A DNA stretch of 64,000 nt from Ancylobacter radicis (lineage in GTDB: Bacteria; Pseudomonadota; Alphaproteobacteria; Rhizobiales; Xanthobacteraceae): contig NZ_JAHCQH010000020.1 of NCBI RefSeq assembly GCF_018449475.1, forward strand, positions 62,001 through 126,000, read 5' to 3'. The notes under the pieces were generated by a model. The model worked only from the letters and a program-made list of their open reading frames with translations. It was not told where the DNA came from and ran no database searches. The position numbers were made by a program, and so were the translations under genes. Shown piece by piece: positions 8,641 through 17,604 of this stretch. Each line of letters begins with the position of its first letter. Positions within the stretch are counted from its first letter, which is position 1.

Positions 8641-8815
8641 GCCGGCGGAGACCGGGGCCGGCACGCTGGCCGATCTCCTCAATGAACTCGACCTCGCCGA
8701 TGCGATGATCGCGACGGCGGTGAACGGCGCGATGGTGCGCAAGGTGAAGCGCAGCGAAATCGCGATCCGCGACGGCGACCGGGTGGAAATCCTCGCGCCG
8801 ATGCAGGGAGGCTGA
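8618..8815 (+). CDS. thiS: Sulfur carrier protein ThiS
   Basis: A 65-residue ubiquitin-fold protein ending in the Gly-Gly tail that is adenylated and converted to a thiocarboxylate, providing sulfur for the thiazole. The N-terminus [11 protein letters not shown] and the region [10 protein letters not shown] are typical. It overlaps the end of thiO and is two bases from thiG, so translation is probably coupled. The activating enzyme ThiF is not in the window. Confidence 0.95.
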   Translation: MKIIVNGEPAETGAGTLADLLNELDLADAMIATAVNGAMVRKVKRSEIAIRDGDRVEILAPMQGG

Positions 8816-8817
8816 CA

Positions 8818-9648
8818 ATGGACGCCATAACCTCGAATAACCTGACCACGAGTACCCTTGCCGGCGCCGACCCGGTGGAATTCTACGGCACTCAGGTTGC
8901 CTCGCGCCTGCTGCTGGGCACGGCGCAATATCCCTCGCCGGCGATCCTGGCGGAGGCGATTCGCGCCTCCGGCTCGGATATCGTCACCGTGTCGCTGCGG
9001 CGCGAATCCGGGGCGGCGAAGGCGGGGCAGAGCTTCTGGCAGCTGATCCGCGATCTCGGCGTCAAGGTGCTGCCCAACACCGCCGGCTGCAAGACGGTGA
9101 AGGAAGCCGTCACCACGGCGGAAATGGCCCGCGACCTGTTCGACACGCCCTGGGTGAAGCTGGAAGTCATTGGCGAGGACGACACGCTGCAACCGGACGT
9201 GTTCGGCCTTGTCGAGGCGGCGCGCATCCTCTCGCGCGACGGGTTCCAGGTCTTCCCCTATACGACGGAGGACCTTGTGGTGGCGGAGAAGCTGATTTCC
9301 GCCGGCTGCGAGGTGCTGATGCCCTGGGGCGCGCCGATCGGCTCCGGCCGGGGGCTGAACAACCCCTATGGGCTGCGCTCCATGCGGGCGCATTTTCCGG
9401 GCATTCCGCTGGTGGTCGATGCCGGCGTCGGCCTGCCCTCCCATGCCGCCATGGCGATGGAGCTGGGCTATGACGCGGTGCTGCTGAACACGGCGGTGGC
9501 AAAGGCCGGCGATCCTGTACGCATGGCCCGCGCCTTCGCCCGCGCCATCGAGGCGGGCCGCGAGGGGCTGCTGGCTGACCCGATGGAGACGCGCGACATG
9601 GCGGCGCCCTCCACGCCCGTCATGGGCCGCGCCGCCTTCGGTCAATAA
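8818..9648 (+). CDS. thiG: Thiazole synthase ThiG
   Basis: Thiazole synthase condenses 1-deoxy-xylulose 5-phosphate, dehydroglycine and ThiS-thiocarboxylate into the thiazole phosphate of thiamin. The 276-residue protein is a TIM barrel. Its [15 protein letters not shown] segment carries the lysine that forms the imine with the sugar phosphate, and the phosphate site is visible as [43 protein letters not shown] near the C-terminus is also diagnostic, read here in two parts ([13 protein letters not shown] and [10 protein letters not shown]). It is the third gene of the thiOSGE operon. Confidence 0.96.
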   Translation: MDAITSNNLTTSTLAGADPVEFYGTQVASRLLLGTAQYPSPAILAEAIRASGSDIVTVSLRRESGAAKAGQSFWQLIRDLGVKVLPNTAGCKTVKEAVTTAEMARDLFDTPWVKLEVIGEDDTLQPDVFGLVEAARILSRDGFQVFPYTTEDLVVAEKLISAGCEVLMPWGAPIGSGRGLNNPYGLRSMRAHFPGIPLVVDAGVGLPSHAAMAMELGYDAVLLNTAVAKAGDPVRMARAFARAIEAGREGLLADPMETRDMAAPSTPVMGRAAFGQ

Positions 9649-9668
9649 CCGGCCCAATGAGAGACCAT

Positions 9669-10277
9669 ATGAAGCTCGACCCGTTCTACCTCATCGTCGA
9701 TCGCGCCTCCTGGCTGCCGCGCCTGCTGCCGCAGGGCGTGAAGCTGGTGCAACTGCGCGCCAAGGAGATGGACGAGGCGCAGCTGCGCGGCGAGATCGCG
9801 CTGGCGCGCGAGGTCTGCGCCCGCTACGGGGCGCAGCTCGTCGTCAATGATTACTGGCGGCTGGCGCTGGAGCTTGGCTGCGACTTCATCCATCTCGGCC
9901 AGGAGGACCTTGCCGAGGCGGATCTTGCCGCCATCGCCAAAGCCGGCGTGAAGCTGGGCATCAGCACCCATGACGAGGACGAGCTGGAGATCGCGCTGCG
10001 GGCGAACCCGGCCTATGTCGCGCTCGGCCCGGTCTACCCGACCATCCTGAAGAAGATGAAATGGGCCCCGCAGGGGCTGGAGCGCGTCACCGCCTGGAAG
10101 AAGCGCATCGGCGACCTGCCGCTGGTCGGCATTGGCGGGCTCACCATCGAGCGCGCGCCGGGCGTGCTGCGCGCCGGGGCGGACAGCGTGGCGGTGGTGA
10201 CCGACGTGCTGCTGAACGCCGAACCGGAAGCCCGCGCCCGCGAATGGGTCCATGCCACCCGCGAGGTCGCGGCCTGA
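9669..10277 (+). CDS. thiE: Thiamin phosphate synthase ThiE
   Basis: Couples hydroxymethylpyrimidine pyrophosphate with the thiazole phosphate to give thiamin monophosphate. The 202-residue TIM barrel shows the family motifs VQLRAKEM, LVVNDYWRLALELG, DFIHLGQEDL, and GPVYPTILKKMKWAPQG, which holds the pyrophosphate-contacting loop. ATG at 9669 is preferred over 9657 because GAGAGA precedes it. It ends the operon and converges on the photolyase gene. Genes for the pyrimidine branch (thiC, thiD) are not here, so that branch is encoded elsewhere. Confidence 0.92.
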   Translation: MKLDPFYLIVDRASWLPRLLPQGVKLVQLRAKEMDEAQLRGEIALAREVCARYGAQLVVNDYWRLALELGCDFIHLGQEDLAEADLAAIAKAGVKLGISTHDEDELEIALRANPAYVALGPVYPTILKKMKWAPQGLERVTAWKKRIGDLPLVGIGGLTIERAPGVLRAGADSVAVVTDVLLNAEPEARAREWVHATREVAA

Positions 10278-10296
10278 GGGGCCGGCGCGGCGCGCG

Positions 10297-11889
10297 CTAC
10301 CAGTCCCGCCCCGCCTGCGCCGGCTCCAGCGCGTCAAGGAAACGCGCGGCGTCGGCGCGGATTGTGTGCCGGCGGGCCTCGTCGAAGCGGGCGAGGTTGC
10401 GATAGGGCATGGCGAGGCGCGGATTGCGCGCCAGCGTCTCCCGGTTGCGGTCGAGAAAATCCCAGTAGAGATAGTTGAAGGGGCAGGCCTTGGGGCCGCT
10501 CTTTTCCTTCGGGCTGTAGCGGCAGCCGGCGCAATAATCCGACATGCGGTCGATATAGGCGCCCGAGGCCGCATAGGGCTTGGAGCCGAGCACCCCGCCA
10601 TCGGCAAACAGCGCCATACCGTGGACATTGGGCAGTTCCACCCACTCCACCGCGTCGGCATAGACGACGAGGAACCATTCCTCCACCGCCGCCGGATCGA
10701 GCCCGGCGAGCAGGGCGAAATTGCCGATCACCATCAGCCGCTGGATGTGGTGGGCATAGGCGTGATCGCGCGTCTCCGCCACCACATGGGCGAGGCAGGC
10801 AAGGTCGGTCTGCCCATGCCAGAAGAAGCGGGGCAGCGGGCGCGTCGCGTTGAAATGGTTGGAGCGGGCATAGTCCGGCATTTTCAGCCAGTAGATGCCG
10901 CGCACATATTCCCGCCAGCCGAGAATCTGCCGGATGAAGCCCTCCACCGCGTTGAGCGGGGCCGCGCCCTCATGAAAGGCGCGTTCCGCCGCCGCGCAGA
11001 CCTCGCGCGGCTCAAGCAGGCCGATATTGAGGTAGGGCGAGAGGATGGCGTGGAACAGGAACGGGTCGCCCGCGCGCATCGCGTCCTGATAGTCGCCGAA
11101 GCGCGGCAGGGCATGGGCGATGAAATGATCGAGCGCGGTGAGGGCGTCCTCCCGCGTCACCGCCCAGCCGAAACCGTCCAGCGTGCCGAAATGGCTGGGA
11201 AATTCGCGGGCGGTCAGGGCGAGCACCTCGGCCGTGATCGCGTCCGGGGCAAAGCGCGGCGGGGCGGGGGGCTGCACCGTCGCGGGGAGCGCCTCGCGGT
11301 TCTCGGCGTCGAAATTCCAGCGCCCGCCGACCGGTTCCTCGCCCTCCATCAGCAGGGCGTGGTCGCGCCGCATCTGCCGGTAGAAGAACTCCATGCGCAG
11401 GCCGCGGCGGCCTTCCGCCCACCGCTCGAAATCGCCGCGCGTGGCGAAGAAGCGGGTGTCCGGTGCGATCTCCAGCGGGATCGACAGTTCCTCGCGCAAA
11501 GCGAGCAGCGCGTCCTCCACCCGCCATTCGCCCGGCTCGGTGGCGAGGATGCGGGCCGGGGCATGGCGGACCACGGCGCGGGCGATCTCGCCAGTGAAGC
11601 TGTGGCTGTTGGCGGGATCGTCGAGGCGGACATAATCGACGCGGATGCCCTGCGCCGCCAGCTCCGCCGCGAAATGGCGCATCGCCGAGAAGAACAGCGC
11701 GATCTTCTGCGCGTGGTGGCGCACATGGGTCGCCTCGTCCCGCACCTCCATCATCAGCACGGTGTCACGGAGTGGATCGAGCCCGTCGAGCGCGCTCAGG
11801 GAATGGCTGAGCTGGTCGCCCAGCACGAGGCGCAGCGTGCCGCCGGGCGGGGCGGGGGATGTCGGGGGAGGGAAGGGGGGCGCGCTCAT
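10297..11889 (-). CDS. Fe-S bacterial cryptochrome/photolyase (PhrB type)
   Basis: A 530-residue cryptochrome/photolyase-related protein of the iron-sulfur group, whose characterised members (Agrobacterium PhrB, Rhodobacter CryB) repair 6-4 photoproducts or act in light regulation. The N-terminal LRLVLGDQLSHSLSALDGLD starts the antenna domain. ILGWREYVRGIYWLKMPDY and the YAHHIQRLMVIGNFALLAG region form the FAD-binding domain. Cysteines at about 453, 456 and 469 (DYCAGC and KACPFN), with one further upstream in REVCAAAE, would bind the 4Fe-4S cluster. The gene is convergent with thiE. Repair versus signalling cannot be decided from the sequence. Confidence 0.9.
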   Translation of the reverse strand: MSAPPFPPPTSPAPPGGTLRLVLGDQLSHSLSALDGLDPLRDTVLMMEVRDEATHVRHHAQKIALFFSAMRHFAAELAAQGIRVDYVRLDDPANSHSFTGEIARAVVRHAPARILATEPGEWRVEDALLALREELSIPLEIAPDTRFFATRGDFERWAEGRRGLRMEFFYRQMRRDHALLMEGEEPVGGRWNFDAENREALPATVQPPAPPRFAPDAITAEVLALTAREFPSHFGTLDGFGWAVTREDALTALDHFIAHALPRFGDYQDAMRAGDPFLFHAILSPYLNIGLLEPREVCAAAERAFHEGAAPLNAVEGFIRQILGWREYVRGIYWLKMPDYARSNHFNATRPLPRFFWHGQTDLACLAHVVAETRDHAYAHHIQRLMVIGNFALLAGLDPAAVEEWFLVVYADAVEWVELPNVHGMALFADGGVLGSKPYAASGAYIDRMSDYCAGCRYSPKEKSGPKACPFNYLYWDFLDRNRETLARNPRLAMPYRNLARFDEARRHTIRADAARFLDALEPAQAGRDW

Positions 11890-11946
11890 GCCCTTCCTAC
11901 GGCGCGCGGGGGCGGCGGGTTCACCGCCGCGCCGCGACCGGGCCGG

Positions 11947-13317
11947 CTATTCGGCGATCGGGCTGAAGGGGGCGGCGAAGGCCTTCTCCATCTGCCGGCG
12001 CAGGCGAACAATCGGGCTGTCGGCGATGGCGACATCGGCCCAGCCGATCACCTCGCCCTCCACAACGTCGCGGTTGAGCGTGACATGATGGGCGAGGCCG
12101 ATCGGCAGGGCGCCACGCGCCAGCGAACTCGCGGCCGGCAGCAGCTTGCCCCACACGGTGAAGCCGCCCTCGCCATCGAGCGTCTCGCCGGCTTTCAGCG
12201 CGCGCTTGGCGACCGCCACCACATCGGCGTTGAAATGCTCGGTGACGCCGGTCGGCTCGCCGCGCAGGGCGGCGGAGGCGACGCTGATGCCCAACTCCAG
12301 CCCGATCAAATGATAGGGACGGTAGAGCGCGGTGTAGCGGCCGGACGGATCGGTGACGACGCCATATTCCTTGAAGCAGCGCCGGGCATAATCGCCGGAC
12401 GCGCCGCGCTCGGCCTCGAACACGACATAGACGCCCCAGCGCAGATCGCGGAACACCGGGCGCCCGTCGCGCTCGAGGCTGGAGACGGTCTCCACCGTGC
12501 CGCTGTGCTCAAGGATGCCGCCGGCCTCGTGCGGGCGCAGTATATGGGCGAGGTCGTCGACGCCGCAGGGCGGGAACAGCAGGCCGTCCGAGGGCGCCTT
12601 GAGGTCCGCCGCATTGGCGATGGCGGCCATTTCGATCGACGATTTGGTGCCGTCGGCGAAGGAGTTGAACATCTGCGCGTTCATGCCGCCCGCCGCCGCC
12701 TGTTCGGGCGTGAGGCCGTAGAGGCTCCAGATCGTGTCGGGCGTCGAGGCGTGGTAGCTCGGCAGGTACTTCGTGCCCTTGCCGGCGCAAACCACGTTGA
12801 AACCGCAGGTGCGCGCCCAGTCGACCATCTCGCAGACCAGCGCCGGCTGGTCGCCATAGCCCATGGAATAGACCACCCCGGCATCGCGGGCGCGGGCGGC
12901 CAGCAGGGGCCCGACCAGCACATCGGCTTCGACCGTGACCATCACCACATGGCGGCCCTGTTCGATGGCGGCCAGCGCATGGGCGGCGCCGGCGGCGGGG
13001 CTGCCGGTGGCTTCGACCACCACGTCGAGCCCGTCGGCGGCGATCAGCGCGTTCGCATCCTCGGTGAGCATGGTGCGTCCGCTCGCCAGCGCCTCGGAGA
13101 AGGAGGGAGCCAGCGCCGCCTCGACATCCCAGCCGGTGCGCTCCAGCGCGGCGCGGGCGCGCGGCACGGAGAGATCGGCGATCCCCAGCAGATGCAGGCC
13201 GGGCGTCGCGCGCAGCTGCGACAGGAACATCGAGCCGAACTTGCCGGCGCCGATGAGCCCGACCCGGACCGGGCGGCCGGCGGTGGCGCGGGCCTTGAGC
13301 AGGCGGGCGAGATTCAT
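11947..13317 (-). CDS. Homoserine-dehydrogenase-like oxidoreductase with SAF domain, possible DXP reductoisomerase-like (DRL) protein
   Basis: A 456-residue NAD(P)-binding oxidoreductase. The N-terminal Rossmann motif is VRVGLIGAGKFGSMFL; the middle contains VVVEATGSPAAGAAHALAAI and the catalytic-type segment VCAGKGTKYLPSYH. The C-terminal 90 residues (from about VVAVAKRALKAGETLDGEGG) look like a SAF domain. This layout is shared with the alternative DXP reductoisomerase-like enzymes (DRL) described in Brucella, which make methylerythritol phosphate, and with related sugar-acid enzymes. Which reaction applies is undecided. The gene stands alone between the photolyase and a coiled-coil protein gene, all on the minus strand. 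Confidence 0.7.
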   Translation of the reverse strand: MNLARLLKARATAGRPVRVGLIGAGKFGSMFLSQLRATPGLHLLGIADLSVPRARAALERTGWDVEAALAPSFSEALASGRTMLTEDANALIAADGLDVVVEATGSPAAGAAHALAAIEQGRHVVMVTVEADVLVGPLLAARARDAGVVYSMGYGDQPALVCEMVDWARTCGFNVVCAGKGTKYLPSYHASTPDTIWSLYGLTPEQAAAGGMNAQMFNSFADGTKSSIEMAAIANAADLKAPSDGLLFPPCGVDDLAHILRPHEAGGILEHSGTVETVSSLERDGRPVFRDLRWGVYVVFEAERGASGDYARRCFKEYGVVTDPSGRYTALYRPYHLIGLELGISVASAALRGEPTGVTEHFNADVVAVAKRALKAGETLDGEGGFTVWGKLLPAASSLARGALPIGLAHHVTLNRDVVEGEVIGWADVAIADSPIVRLRRQMEKAFAAPFSPIAE

Positions 13318-13436
13318 GGGCGGAGTCTCCCTGGGCGGATGACGGGTGCTGTTTGCGCACCCTTGAAGGATCAGCGCGATGGCAAGGCAGGGCCGTTGGC
13401 GCGGCCGCTGCGGTGCCGTTCAGTGGGTGAGGGACA

Positions 13437-14735
13437 TCATTCGGCGGCGGAGGCGGGCTGCGTGTCGCGGGCCCGCGCCGCCTCCATCGCGGTGGCATCA
13501 ACCGCGATCGCCTCGGTGGCCGGGGAGGGCGAGCGGCGGCGGGCCTTATCCTGCAAGGCGCGGATGCGGTCGGCGAGTGAGGGCGGCGCGCCCTTGCGCG
13601 AGGGCGGGGCGCCGGCCAGCAGCGCATCGACCGGCGAGCCCGGCCCTTCCAGCGCGGCGGTGAGATGGGCGACCTCGGCGGCGATCTCGCTGATGCGCTC
13701 GCGCAGCGCGCCATCGCCGGCGCCGGGCGCGGCAGCAACCGGCGGGCGGCTCTCCAGCCGGGCCTGAAGCTCGGCGCGGTCCTCGCGGGCCTTGGCCAGC
13801 GCGCCTTCCAGCATCGCCTTCTCGGCTCGCAGCATCTGCGCCATGTCCTGCGCGTGGCGGGCCTCGGCCTGCGCAAGGTCGCGGGCGGCGGTGGCGGCGG
13901 CGACGGTGCGGGCGGACTCGGCCTCGACGGTGGCGCGGCGGCTCTCGGCGGCGTCGGTGCGGCGCGCCAGCGACTCGGCCTTCAGCGACAGGGCGGACAC
14001 TTCGGCGCGCAAGGCGGCGGCCTCCGTGCTCACCGTGCCCAGCTCGTTCTCGGTGGCGGCGAGGCGCTCGGTGAGATCGCGGGTGCGGGCGACCTCGATG
14101 GAGAGCTTGTCGGCGGTCAGTCGCAGCCGCTCGCGCTCATTGGACAAATGGGTATTGGCGGCGCCGAGATGGCGGTCGAGATCGGTGATGCGGTCCTTCA
14201 GCGTGTCGCGCAGCGTGGTCAGCGCGACATGCTCGATCTTCAGCTCCTCCTCGCGGGCCGAGGTCTCGGCCAGATGGCGGCTGCTGGTCGCCAGCTCGCT
14301 GCGGGTCTGCACCAGTGCCGCGCGGGTCTCGTCGAGATCGCGGGTGCGGATGGCGAGGTCCTCGCTGACCTGCCGCTCCAGCGCGGTGAGCGCGGTGTGG
14401 CGGGCGTCGAGATCGGCGAGGGAGGCGGTCAGCTCGTCCAGCCGGGCCTGGCGCTTCACCAGTTCCTCGGCCTGATCGCTGATCCGGGTCCAGTGCGTGG
14501 CGGCCTCATCGCGCAGGCGCTGCGTCTCCATCTCGGCCTGGCGCACGGCGAGGGCGAAGGCGGCGCGCGCCTCGTCCTTGTCGGCCTGGATCTCGGCCAT
14601 GGAGACGGGCAGGGCGTTCTCGATGCGGCGGCGCGTCAGACGCACGGCGCGGCGCCAGACAGCCGGCAAGGTCAGCAGCGCCAGCAGCGTCGCCGTGAGA
14701 AAGCCGATGGCGCTATACATGATCGCTTCGATCAT
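13437..14735 (-). CDS. Membrane-anchored long coiled-coil protein
   Basis: The 432-residue product begins with one membrane helix (YSAIGFLTATLLALLTLPAV, about 7-26), followed by a basic stop-transfer sequence RRAVRLTRRRIENALP. Residues 45-330 are a nearly unbroken heptad-rich coiled coil full of Ala, Glu, Arg and Leu. The tail is Pro/Ala-rich and has one ordered segment, SLADRIRALQDKAR. Proteins of this layout are common in Rhizobiales but uncharacterised; a structural or scaffolding role at the inner membrane is a guess. It is not obviously in an operon. Confidence 0.75.
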   Translation of the reverse strand: MIEAIMYSAIGFLTATLLALLTLPAVWRRAVRLTRRRIENALPVSMAEIQADKDEARAAFALAVRQAEMETQRLRDEAATHWTRISDQAEELVKRQARLDELTASLADLDARHTALTALERQVSEDLAIRTRDLDETRAALVQTRSELATSSRHLAETSAREEELKIEHVALTTLRDTLKDRITDLDRHLGAANTHLSNERERLRLTADKLSIEVARTRDLTERLAATENELGTVSTEAAALRAEVSALSLKAESLARRTDAAESRRATVEAESARTVAAATAARDLAQAEARHAQDMAQMLRAEKAMLEGALAKAREDRAELQARLESRPPVAAAPGAGDGALRERISEIAAEVAHLTAALEGPGSPVDALLAGAPPSRKGAPPSLADRIRALQDKARRRSPSPATEAIAVDATAMEAARARDTQPASAAE

Positions 14736-14934
14736 GCGGGTCTCACTCTTCTACGCTGCCGCACCGGCCAGCGTTCCTCTCTTAGCCGAGAGGTGTTGGT
14801 CAGGCGTTACGAAAGATCGTTACCATGTTTGCCGGGCGGGACCGAATGGCCTGACCGGACCGTCGGGGCGGGACCCAGCAGACACCAGAACGGCCGGGCT
14901 GTCCCCGGCCGCCTGTCGAAATGGCCCGTCTGTG

Positions 14935-15522
14935 TCAGAAGGGGTTCCAGGTCGCCGTGGGCGTGAACTTCAGATAGCCGATATTGGCGCCGAGGCGCAC
15001 ACCGACGCCCGAACGGATCGGCACCACCACCATATTGTCCGCTCCCAGCGCCGTCATGCCGAAGCCGGCGACGAAATAGGCCGAGCCGGAAATGCCGCCG
15101 AAGCGCCGGTAGATGTCGTTGATCGAGTTCAGATTGTAGACGAGGATCATGGTGCGGGCGCCGTCGCCGCCGAAGTCCCAGCCGAGCGAGGGGCCCTGCC
15201 AGAATACTTTCACGTCGCCGGCATTACGGGTGTAGAGCGTGCCCTCGCCATAGCGCAGGCCGCCGACAAAGGCGCCGGAGCCTTCCTGCCCGAGAATATA
15301 GCCATTGGGCTGGCCCCATTGGGAGACCGCCTTCTCGATGGACAGCGCGAGCCCGCGCGAGACCTCGCCGAAGAAGCCGTGCCCCTGCTGGACCAGTTCG
15401 TCGCTCGAATAGGTGCTGTTCGAGGGGCCGGGCTGTTTGTACTGGGCCGCGGCGGGTGCGGCCAGGAAGGGCAGGGAGGCGAGGAGGGCCAGGCAGGCAA
15501 GCAGGGCGCGCAAGGTCGGCAT
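14935..15522 (-). CDS. DUF1134 (EipA-like) exported protein
   Basis: A 195-residue secreted protein with a clean signal peptide (MPTLRALLACLALLASLPFL, cleavage after AAPAAAQ). The rest matches the DUF1134 family found throughout Rhizobiales: SRGLALSIEKAVSQWGQPNG, VGGLRYGEGTLYTRNAG and IYRRFGGISGSAYFVAGFG. The family member EipA of Brucella is a periplasmic protein needed for envelope integrity and virulence; the same envelope role is inferred here. The start is set at the signal peptide; the in-frame extension to 15855 overlaps the next gene and is not coding-like. Confidence 0.85.
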   Translation of the reverse strand: MPTLRALLACLALLASLPFLAAPAAAQYKQPGPSNSTYSSDELVQQGHGFFGEVSRGLALSIEKAVSQWGQPNGYILGQEGSGAFVGGLRYGEGTLYTRNAGDVKVFWQGPSLGWDFGGDGARTMILVYNLNSINDIYRRFGGISGSAYFVAGFGMTALGADNMVVVPIRSGVGVRLGANIGYLKFTPTATWNPF

Positions 15523-15718
15523 CGTCGGTCTCGCGTTTTGTCTCAACAAGGGGACGGCGGCAGGAACGCCGGGGCCGCGCGAGCGGCCGCAGGGCCGCTG
15601 AACCGAGCGGCCCCGGTTCATATCAATACCACGGAGTGCGACCATAGGAAGGCCGATGGTCTTACCTGCGTGTCGCGGACATGACGCCTTCCCCTGCGGG
15701 ATGGGTCCGAGGGGCGGA

Positions 15719-16561
15719 TCAGCCCTGCGCGCCATAGGCGATGAAGGCGGGCACGCGGTATTCCGCCTCGGTGCGGCCATAGGGCAGGGGATTGCCGTCC
15801 GGCCGGCGCACGCTGCCGCCGGCGGCCCGCACCAGCGCATGGCCGGCGCCGACATCCCATTCGCAGACGGTGGACAGGCGCGGATAGATATCCGCCCGCC
15901 CTTCCGCCACCAGCCCGAATTTCAGCGCCGAACCGCAGCTGATGCGCTCGGCGATGTCGAGCGAGGCGAGCAATTCCTGCGTGTCCGGGTCGAGATGGGA
16001 GCGGCTCGCCACCGCGACGAGGCCGTGGTCGGGGATCGGCCGGCAGCGGATCGGCTCCCAGCTCTCGGGCGCCGAGGGCACGCCAGCGGCGCGGGCGGCG
16101 CGGAAGGCGCGCGCTTCGCCCGAGGCGAAGCTGCCGCCCGCATAGAGCTTGCCGACCGCCGGGGCATAGATCACCCCGAGGCTGGGCGTGCCTGCGGTGA
16201 CGAGCGCGATGTTGACGGTGAATTCGCCGCTGGCGCCGACGAATTCGCGCGTGCCGTCCAGCGGGTCGACCAGCAGGAAGGTCTCGGCGGGCGTCTCGCC
16301 CCGGCCCTGCGACACCGCCTCCTCCGCGATCACCGGCACGCCCGGCAGGATGCGGGCGAGTTCGGCGCGCAAAATTTCCTCGGCGGCAAGATCGGCGGCG
16401 GTGACGGGGCTTTCATCGGCCTTGTAGCGGGTGCCGATGCCCTCCTTGCGGATCCGCAGGATGACCGCGCCGGCCTTCAGCGCGGCATCGGCGAGGGCCG
16501 CGAGCAGGGCGGGATCGCCCAGCGGCAGGGGCGAGGCGGCAGCGAGGTTCTGGTCGGTCAT
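15719..16561 (-). CDS. cysQ: 3'(2'),5'-bisphosphate nucleotidase / inositol monophosphatase family (CysQ-like)
   Basis: A 280-residue metal-dependent phosphatase of the inositol monophosphatase fold. The metal ligands are visible: VIAEEA (Glu), DPLDGTREFV (the DPxDGT motif) and CEWDVGAGHALVRAAGG near the C-terminus. REFV after the DGT motif is characteristic of CysQ, which recycles 3'-phosphoadenosine 5'-phosphate formed in sulfate assimilation. TADLAAEEILRAEL precedes the first motif, as usual. The start MTDQNL is chosen because the upstream extension has no protein character. It diverges from chpT, with about 170 bases between them. Confidence 0.85.
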   Translation of the reverse strand: MTDQNLAAASPLPLGDPALLAALADAALKAGAVILRIRKEGIGTRYKADESPVTAADLAAEEILRAELARILPGVPVIAEEAVSQGRGETPAETFLLVDPLDGTREFVGASGEFTVNIALVTAGTPSLGVIYAPAVGKLYAGGSFASGEARAFRAARAAGVPSAPESWEPIRCRPIPDHGLVAVASRSHLDPDTQELLASLDIAERISCGSALKFGLVAEGRADIYPRLSTVCEWDVGAGHALVRAAGGSVRRPDGNPLPYGRTEAEYRVPAFIAYGAQG

Positions 16562-16730
16562 GCGGGCAACCGGAGAGGCTTGGACGGTGGGATGGTTGGC
16601 GTGTTCGGGGGCGCGGTGTATCACAGCGCACGGCGCGCGGGGGTGATTTGCGCGCGATTCGCCGTACGGATCCGCCGATTTCCGCAGGGTGATGCCCAGA
16701 TCGAGGCGACGCCAACACCGGAGCGACGCC

Positions 16731-17411
16731 ATGACCAAGGAACGCGATGACCATGGGGACGCGATGACCACCGCCGTCAACCTCGACAAGCTCGACCTCG
16801 CCGCTCTGCTCTGCTCGCGCGTCTGTCACGATGTGATCAGCCCGGTCGGTGCCATCGTCAACGGGCTGGAGGTTCTGGAGGACGAGGACGACCCCTCCAT
16901 GAAGGCCTTCGCGCTCGACCTGATCGGCAAGAGCGCGCGCCAGGCTTCGGCCCGGCTGCAATTCGCCCGGCTCGCCTTCGGCGCCGCCGGCTCGGCGGGC
17001 GCGCAGATCGACACCGGCGACGCGGAGAATGTGGCGCGCGGCTTCATTCAGGACGACCGCACCACGCTGGACTGGACCGTGCCGCGCACGCTCTCGCCCA
17101 AGAACAAGGTGAAGCTGCTGCTGAACCTCGTGATGGTCGCCTCCTCCACCATTCCGCGCGGCGGGCGCATCAGCGTCGAGGCCACGGGCGAGGGCGAGGA
17201 GGGCGGCTTCCGCCTGCGCACCCAGGGCAGCCATTCGCGCATTCCCGCCCATATTGTCGATCTTCTGGCCGGCCACGCGCCGGAGGGCGGCGCGCTCGAC
17301 GCCCATGCGGTGCAGCCGCATTATACCGGGCTGCTGGCGCGGGCCACCGGCTATGGCATCAGCCTCGCCCTGGACGGCGACACGGTGGTGATCGCCGCCG
17401 AGCGGGCCTGA
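16731..17411 (+). CDS. chpT: Histidine phosphotransferase ChpT
   Basis: The 226-residue protein resembles a kinase dimerisation domain plus a degenerate ATPase domain. The phospho-accepting histidine is in CSRVCHDVISPVGAIVNG (residues about 29-46), and the second half contains LSPKNKVKLLLNLVMVASS but lacks a complete ATP-binding signature. In Caulobacter, ChpT relays phosphate from the CckA receiver to CtrA and CpdR to control the cell cycle; its partner CtrA is encoded about 3.5 kb downstream. GGAG lies 7 bases before this ATG; a later ATG at 16764 is possible. The CheW/receiver gene follows in the same direction. Confidence 0.9.
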   Translation: MTKERDDHGDAMTTAVNLDKLDLAALLCSRVCHDVISPVGAIVNGLEVLEDEDDPSMKAFALDLIGKSARQASARLQFARLAFGAAGSAGAQIDTGDAENVARGFIQDDRTTLDWTVPRTLSPKNKVKLLLNLVMVASSTIPRGGRISVEATGEGEEGGFRLRTQGSHSRIPAHIVDLLAGHAPEGGALDAHAVQPHYTGLLARATGYGISLALDGDTVVIAAERA

Positions 17412-17604
17412 GGGCGAGCGGGCAGCCAAGCGGGCGCGCGGGCGTCCGCTGTCTCCACGGATATGCCCCACCCGATCTGCCCCACCGGCTTGCGCCGCGC
17501 CGGGCTGTCGTTACGGCACCTTCAGACGACATTAACGTGAACCGTGGACACTCCATCTGCGCGCCCTGTGGGCGTGTGTGTTGGTTCTGTACGCGTGGTC
17601 GCCG

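Noticed and set aside
10252-13767. 1171-codon open frame on the plus strand opposite the photolyase and SAF oxidoreductase genes
   Set aside because: Composition is shadow-like (Arg, Gly, His, Gln), no domain is visible, and it spans several real genes on the other strand.
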